Assembly (NCBI GenBank): GCA_964408425.1
Contig: CAYOZI010000018.1
Span: 1 to 23,187, forward strand
Length of the DNA: 23,187 nucleotides
Direction of reading: 5' to 3'
DNA from: UBA10210 sp964408425
GTDB lineage: Archaea > Micrarchaeota > Micrarchaeia > Norongarragalinales > Norongarragalinaceae
The notes beneath the pieces were generated by a model. That model was not told the DNA's origin. It worked only from the letters and a program-made list of their open reading frames with translations, and did no database searches. Of this stretch, positions 21,942-23,187 are shown piece after piece. Both the position numbers and the translations under genes were made by a program. Within the stretch, counting starts at the first letter, position 1. Each line of letters opens with the position of its first letter.

Positions 21942-23006
21942 CTAATCGCAAAGCCCTTCTTCAGTTACGCGGAACACGCATTCGTTGTCCGCCAGGTTGG
22001 GGGAATCGACGATTTTGGCGATTCTCTTGTCTTCCTTGCTCCTGCGCAAGTAAATCCTGTATGTGGAAGTATGCGCGAGAACGTGCCCGCCTATGGGCGT
22101 AGTGGGGTCGCCGAACATGATTCCCGGGTTGGCCATCACCTGGTTGGTCACGTAAACCGCCACGTTGTATTTTTCCGACAAACGTAATAACTGGTGCATG
22201 TGCTTGTTCAAAAGCTGCTGGCGGTTTGCGAGCGTTCCCCTTCCTATGTAATCGCTTCTGAAATGCCCGGTGAGGGAATCGACGATTACCATCTTTATGT
22301 TTTTCTCGCGAATCATGTCCTCCGCCTTTTCCGCCAAAAGCATCTGGTGGTCGGAGTTGTACGCGCGTGCGGTGTAAATGTTCTGCAAGACTTTTTCCGG
22401 GTCCAAGCCTTTTTCGATGGCCATTTGCTTCACCCTTTCCGGACGGAAGGTGTTTTCCGTATCGATGAAAATTACGCCGCCTTCCAAACCGCCCTTGTCT
22501 TTGGGCAATTGCGCGTTGACGCACAGTTGAAAAGCGAGTTGCGATTTTCCGGAACCGAATTTTCCGTATGCCTCCGTAATGGCCTGGGTTTCCAAGCCCT
22601 TTCCTCCCAGCAAGGAATCGAATTCCTTGCTTCCGGTGGTAATGCATTCTATTTGCTCGCGCTTGTGCATTGATTCTATTCCAGTTTCAAAGTCCATTTT
22701 CAGCGCTTTTCTGGCGGCTGCAATGGCTTTTTGGGCGGTTGCGTCCCCTATCCCTGACGCTTCAGCCAATTCAGCCGGCAAAGCGTAAGCTATGGTTTCT
22801 ATATCCTCATAACCGGCTTCCTTGAGTTTCGCCGCGCTCGCCGCGCCTATGCCCGGCAAATCGCGTATATCCTTCACATCGGAAGGAGTTTCTTCCCCTG
22901 AAATCTTGTCCTTCTTTTTTACAGCCTTCACTCTAACCTCTTCGCTGGTTTCCTCAACGACGAAGTCGGCAGGAGCCTCTATGGGAGAGGCATTTTCGCT
23001 CTTCAT
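21942..23006 (-). CDS. radA: RadA recombinase
   Basis: 354-aa archaeal RecA/Rad51 homologue that forms filaments on single-stranded DNA for homologous recombination. A charged ~45-residue N-terminal extension, then an HhH DNA-binding domain (DIRDLPGIGAASAAKLKEAG, 46-65, through AEASGIGDATAQ), linker, and ATPase core: ITTGSKEFDSLLGGKGLET, Walker A GKFGSGKS (148-155), Walker B MVIVDS (239-244), YIGRGTLANRQQLLNKH, and DNA-binding loop 2 region NQVMANPGIMFGDPTTPIGG. Walker A has GKFGSGKSQ where most RadA have GEFGSGKTQ. The start at 23006 has a strong GAGGTGA. The gene has its own promoter and terminator, so it is likely monocistronic. Confidence 0.97.
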   Translation of the reverse strand: MKSENASPIEAPADFVVEETSEEVRVKAVKKKDKISGEETPSDVKDIRDLPGIGAASAAKLKEAGYEDIETIAYALPAELAEASGIGDATAQKAIAAARKALKMDFETGIESMHKREQIECITTGSKEFDSLLGGKGLETQAITEAYGKFGSGKSQLAFQLCVNAQLPKDKGGLEGGVIFIDTENTFRPERVKQMAIEKGLDPEKVLQNIYTARAYNSDHQMLLAEKAEDMIREKNIKMVIVDSLTGHFRSDYIGRGTLANRQQLLNKHMHQLLRLSEKYNVAVYVTNQVMANPGIMFGDPTTPIGGHVLAHTSTYRIYLRRSKEDKRIAKIVDSPNLADNECVFRVTEEGLCD

Positions 23007-23051
23007 CCTACTTCACCTCTTTTTCGCATCAATCGCCTTTCGAGGCAACAG

Positions 23052-23086
23052 AGCACTAGTGCTTTCCCAAAAACAGCTTATAAACT
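23052..23086 (-). promoter_or_regulatory. radA promoter: TATA box plus 12-bp palindrome at the start site
   Basis: On the minus strand AGTTTATAAG (23086-23077) is a near-consensus archaeal TATA box. About 23 bases downstream is AGCACTAGTGCT (23052-23063), a perfect 12-bp palindrome that would cover the transcription start. Position over the start site is where an archaeal repressor would block polymerase, so it is a candidate operator. The leader to the ATG would be ~45-50 nt with GAGGTGA near its end. Confidence 0.55.
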
Positions 23087-23112
23087 TGAGGGGACCACCT
23101 TGCCGGTGGCTT

Positions 23113-23187
23113 TCACCGTTTTTTCAAAAAGGACTTCATTTTCCTGGCTATGGCCAGAATGCGTTTTTTCTTTTCCTCGGTTATTTT
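23113..23187 (-). CDS. C-terminal end of an unidentified gene (partial)
   Basis: The last 24 codons of a minus-strand frame entering from the right edge, ending with TGA at 23113. The tail is strongly basic (EEKKKRILAIARK, then SFLKKR). Too short to identify. A small hairpin CCACC/GGTGG (23095-23109) follows its stop and precedes the radA promoter. Confidence 0.5.
   Translation of the reverse strand, partial: KITEEKKKRILAIARKMKSFLKKR

Overview
The window looks archaeal. It carries radA, a divergently placed mre11-rad50 pair, a KaiC-type RecA-fold ATPase, a two-gene sufC-sufB iron-sulfur assembly unit, AT-rich TATA-like elements about 25 nt upstream of several starts, and GGTGA/GAGGTGA ribosome binding sites. 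The short proteins (Rad50 of 668 aa, many tiny ORFs) and tight packing suggest a small-genome lineage such as a DPANN archaeon. That lineage call is inference; there is no rRNA or tRNA in the window to confirm it. Two N runs (10 and 100 bases) show a draft scaffold.

Layout. 1-2290 (minus): a Cys-rich HTH regulator, sufC and sufB. sufB is interrupted by the N-terminal splicing domain of an intein that runs off the left edge. 2395-5538: two convergent genes, each a winged helix fused to a FIST sensor. 5539-5968: a mostly non-coding stretch with a candidate structured RNA and a 44-aa zinc-ribbon ORF. 5969-6976 (minus): an unrecognised gene followed by a V4R-like small-ligand sensor. 7030-14138 (minus): a compact operon, read from 14138 downwards: winged-helix protein, third FIST protein, PaaK/LuxE-like acyl-activating enzyme, LuxC/ALDH-like reductase, ketopantoate-reductase-like enzyme (broken at an assembly gap) and a large Rossmann protein. 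Several junctions overlap. 14321-15091 (minus): KaiC-like ATPase. 15134-18434 (plus): mre11-rad50. 18431-20083 (minus): CPA2 antiporter. 20170-21247 (plus): NAD(P)H-hydrate dehydratase and a BofA-like membrane protein. 21241-21585 (minus): endonuclease III cut by the second gap. 21772-21867 (plus): a 31-aa zinc ribbon. 21942-23006 (minus): radA, with a recognisable promoter and terminator. The right edge holds the last 24 codons of another minus-strand gene.

How it may work together. The right half is core DNA repair and housekeeping. The left-centre (about 2.4-14.1 kb) is an accessory block of ligand sensors (three FIST, one V4R) next to an acyl-activation/reduction module that resembles the LuxE-LuxC fatty-acid reductase but lacks luciferase. 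My leading hypothesis is a FIST-regulated pathway that activates a carboxylic acid and reduces it to an aldehyde, with further NAD(P)-dependent steps by the two Rossmann proteins. The substrate and product cannot be read from sequence. This block and the SufB intein are the parts most worth pursuing.
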